A program made the position numbers and the translations under genes. A model generated the notes under the pieces. The model ran no database searches, was not told the DNA's origin, and saw only the letters and a program-made list of their open reading frames with translations. Of a DNA stretch of 64,000 nucleotides, positions 63,675-64,000 are shown one piece after another. Source of the DNA: Ralstonia sp. UBA689. GTDB taxonomy: Bacteria > Pseudomonadota > Gammaproteobacteria > Burkholderiales > Burkholderiaceae. The stretch is taken from positions 72,210 to 136,209 of the forward strand of contig NZ_DBMV01000041.1 of the NCBI RefSeq assembly GCF_002298975.1, given 5' to 3'. Position 1 is the stretch's first letter. Each line of letters starts with the position of its first letter.

Positions 63675-63720
63675 GAAGGGAGGCAAACTCGCTGCGCTCA
63701 GACAAGCCTCCCTTCTTTTT
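63675..63720 (+). terminator. Terminator-like hairpin after the nitrate transporter operon
   Basis: GAAGGGAGGC at 63675-63684 and GCCTCCCTTC at 63706-63715 pair perfectly (10 bp) and are followed by five T. The 21-base loop carries the element AACTCGCTGCGCTCAGACA. Confidence 0.75.
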
Positions 63721-63954
63721 CCTCCCTGCAACAGAAATTCAAGGCGCCATCTAGGGCAGGGGTAAAGCAAACAATCTTTTGCCAGCGCGCCACTTCGTTT
63801 TGCATTCCAAACGTTCGCCGCGCAGGCGGCCTCTTCCTGGCGCTGGCCTCCGCACGCCGTCGGTTTGGCCTTTGACGTTCCTGCCCTTGATGGCGCCTTG
63901 AATTTTTGTAAGCGGGCGGAAAAAAGACGGGGAACTGTCTGAGCGCAGCGAGTT
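63686..63954. repeat. Inverted pair of a 19-base element
   Basis: AACTCGCTGCGCTCAGACA at 63686-63704 and its exact reverse complement TGTCTGAGCGCAGCGAGTT at 63936-63954. Each copy lies in the loop of its own hairpin (the second flanked by CGGGGAA at 63928-63934 and TTCCCCG at 63955-63961). Confidence 0.85.
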
Positions 63955-64000
63955 TTCCCCGCCTCCGCCTGGTTACGAAAATTCAAGGAGTCTTTCGCCA

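Larger units (their letters stand above)
63504..64000. other. Gene-free composite of inverted repeats at the right edge
   Basis: No gene is supported. The stretch holds a GGTTTT microsatellite, a hairpin of the type ACTTTTCTTTG/CAAAGAAAAGT, a terminator-like hairpin, and a 19-base element present in opposite orientations in the loops of two hairpins. Several copies of AATTCAAGG and CCTTGAATTT also face each other. It looks like a palindromic repeat element scattered between genes. Confidence 0.6.

Overview
The window is GC-rich chromosomal DNA from a beta-proteobacterium. Gene order and protein sequences (rpoN-hpf-ptsN-hprK-rapZ, kdsD-kdsC-lptC-lptA-lptB, a copABCD/copRS cluster, coaD-ferredoxin-rsmD-M16 pair-ftsY) point to the genus Ralstonia or a close relative in the Burkholderiaceae. 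This is inferred from remembered family features, not from a search.

Layout. 1-3.1 kb: the tail of an aryl-polyene-type fatty-acid cluster (deacetylase end, ketoacyl synthase, chain-length-factor-like synthase, dehydratase) and a small secreted basic protein. 3.2-14.4 kb: a copper resistance island. CopA/CopB/CopC/CopD, a DUF411 protein and a P-type copper ATPase run leftward. The CopR/CopS two-component system runs rightward from the shared control region. A beta-propeller lipoprotein and a DUF305 protein follow. 14.9-26.5 kb: housekeeping and transport genes (ssb, an MFS transporter, uvrA, adenosine-specific kinase, Na/Pi symporter, LysE exporter, apt, a DJ-1/PfpI protein, a ribbon-helix-helix protein, a Kef-type antiporter).

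26.8-36.6 kb: Kdo synthesis and LPS export (kdsD, kdsC, lptC, lptA, lptB) feed directly into rpoN, hpf, ptsN, hprK, a PsiF protein, rapZ and a Lon-substrate-domain protein. 36.6-41.0 kb: mutY and mutM, the two partners of 8-oxoguanine repair, flank a bacterial dynamin-like GTPase. 41.1-47.9 kb: a TPR protein, lolB, ispE, tRNA-Gln, prs, rplY, pth and a DUF4124 protein. 48.0-53.8 kb: ferredoxin, coaD, rsmD, an M16 peptidase pair and ftsY.

53.9-57.7 kb is the most unusual part. It is an accessory patch, visibly more AT-rich in its first half, with a PAAR spike-tip protein, a GH24 muramidase, a periplasmic LprI-like candidate immunity protein, one protein I do not recognise and one further exported protein. 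It looks like an orphan type VI secretion effector-immunity module. A stretch of about 800 bases upstream of it stays unexplained.

57.8-63.5 kb: a maleylacetoacetate/maleylpyruvate isomerase and FAH-family hydrolase pair, then an ANTAR antiterminator (NasT-like) and an ABC transporter of the nitrate family (nrtABC-like). The leader before the transporter carries a degenerate 42-bp tandem hairpin array and a perfect 13-bp-stem terminator ending just before the first start codon, so nitrate uptake is probably controlled by antitermination. The last 500 bases are a composite of nested inverted repeats with no gene.
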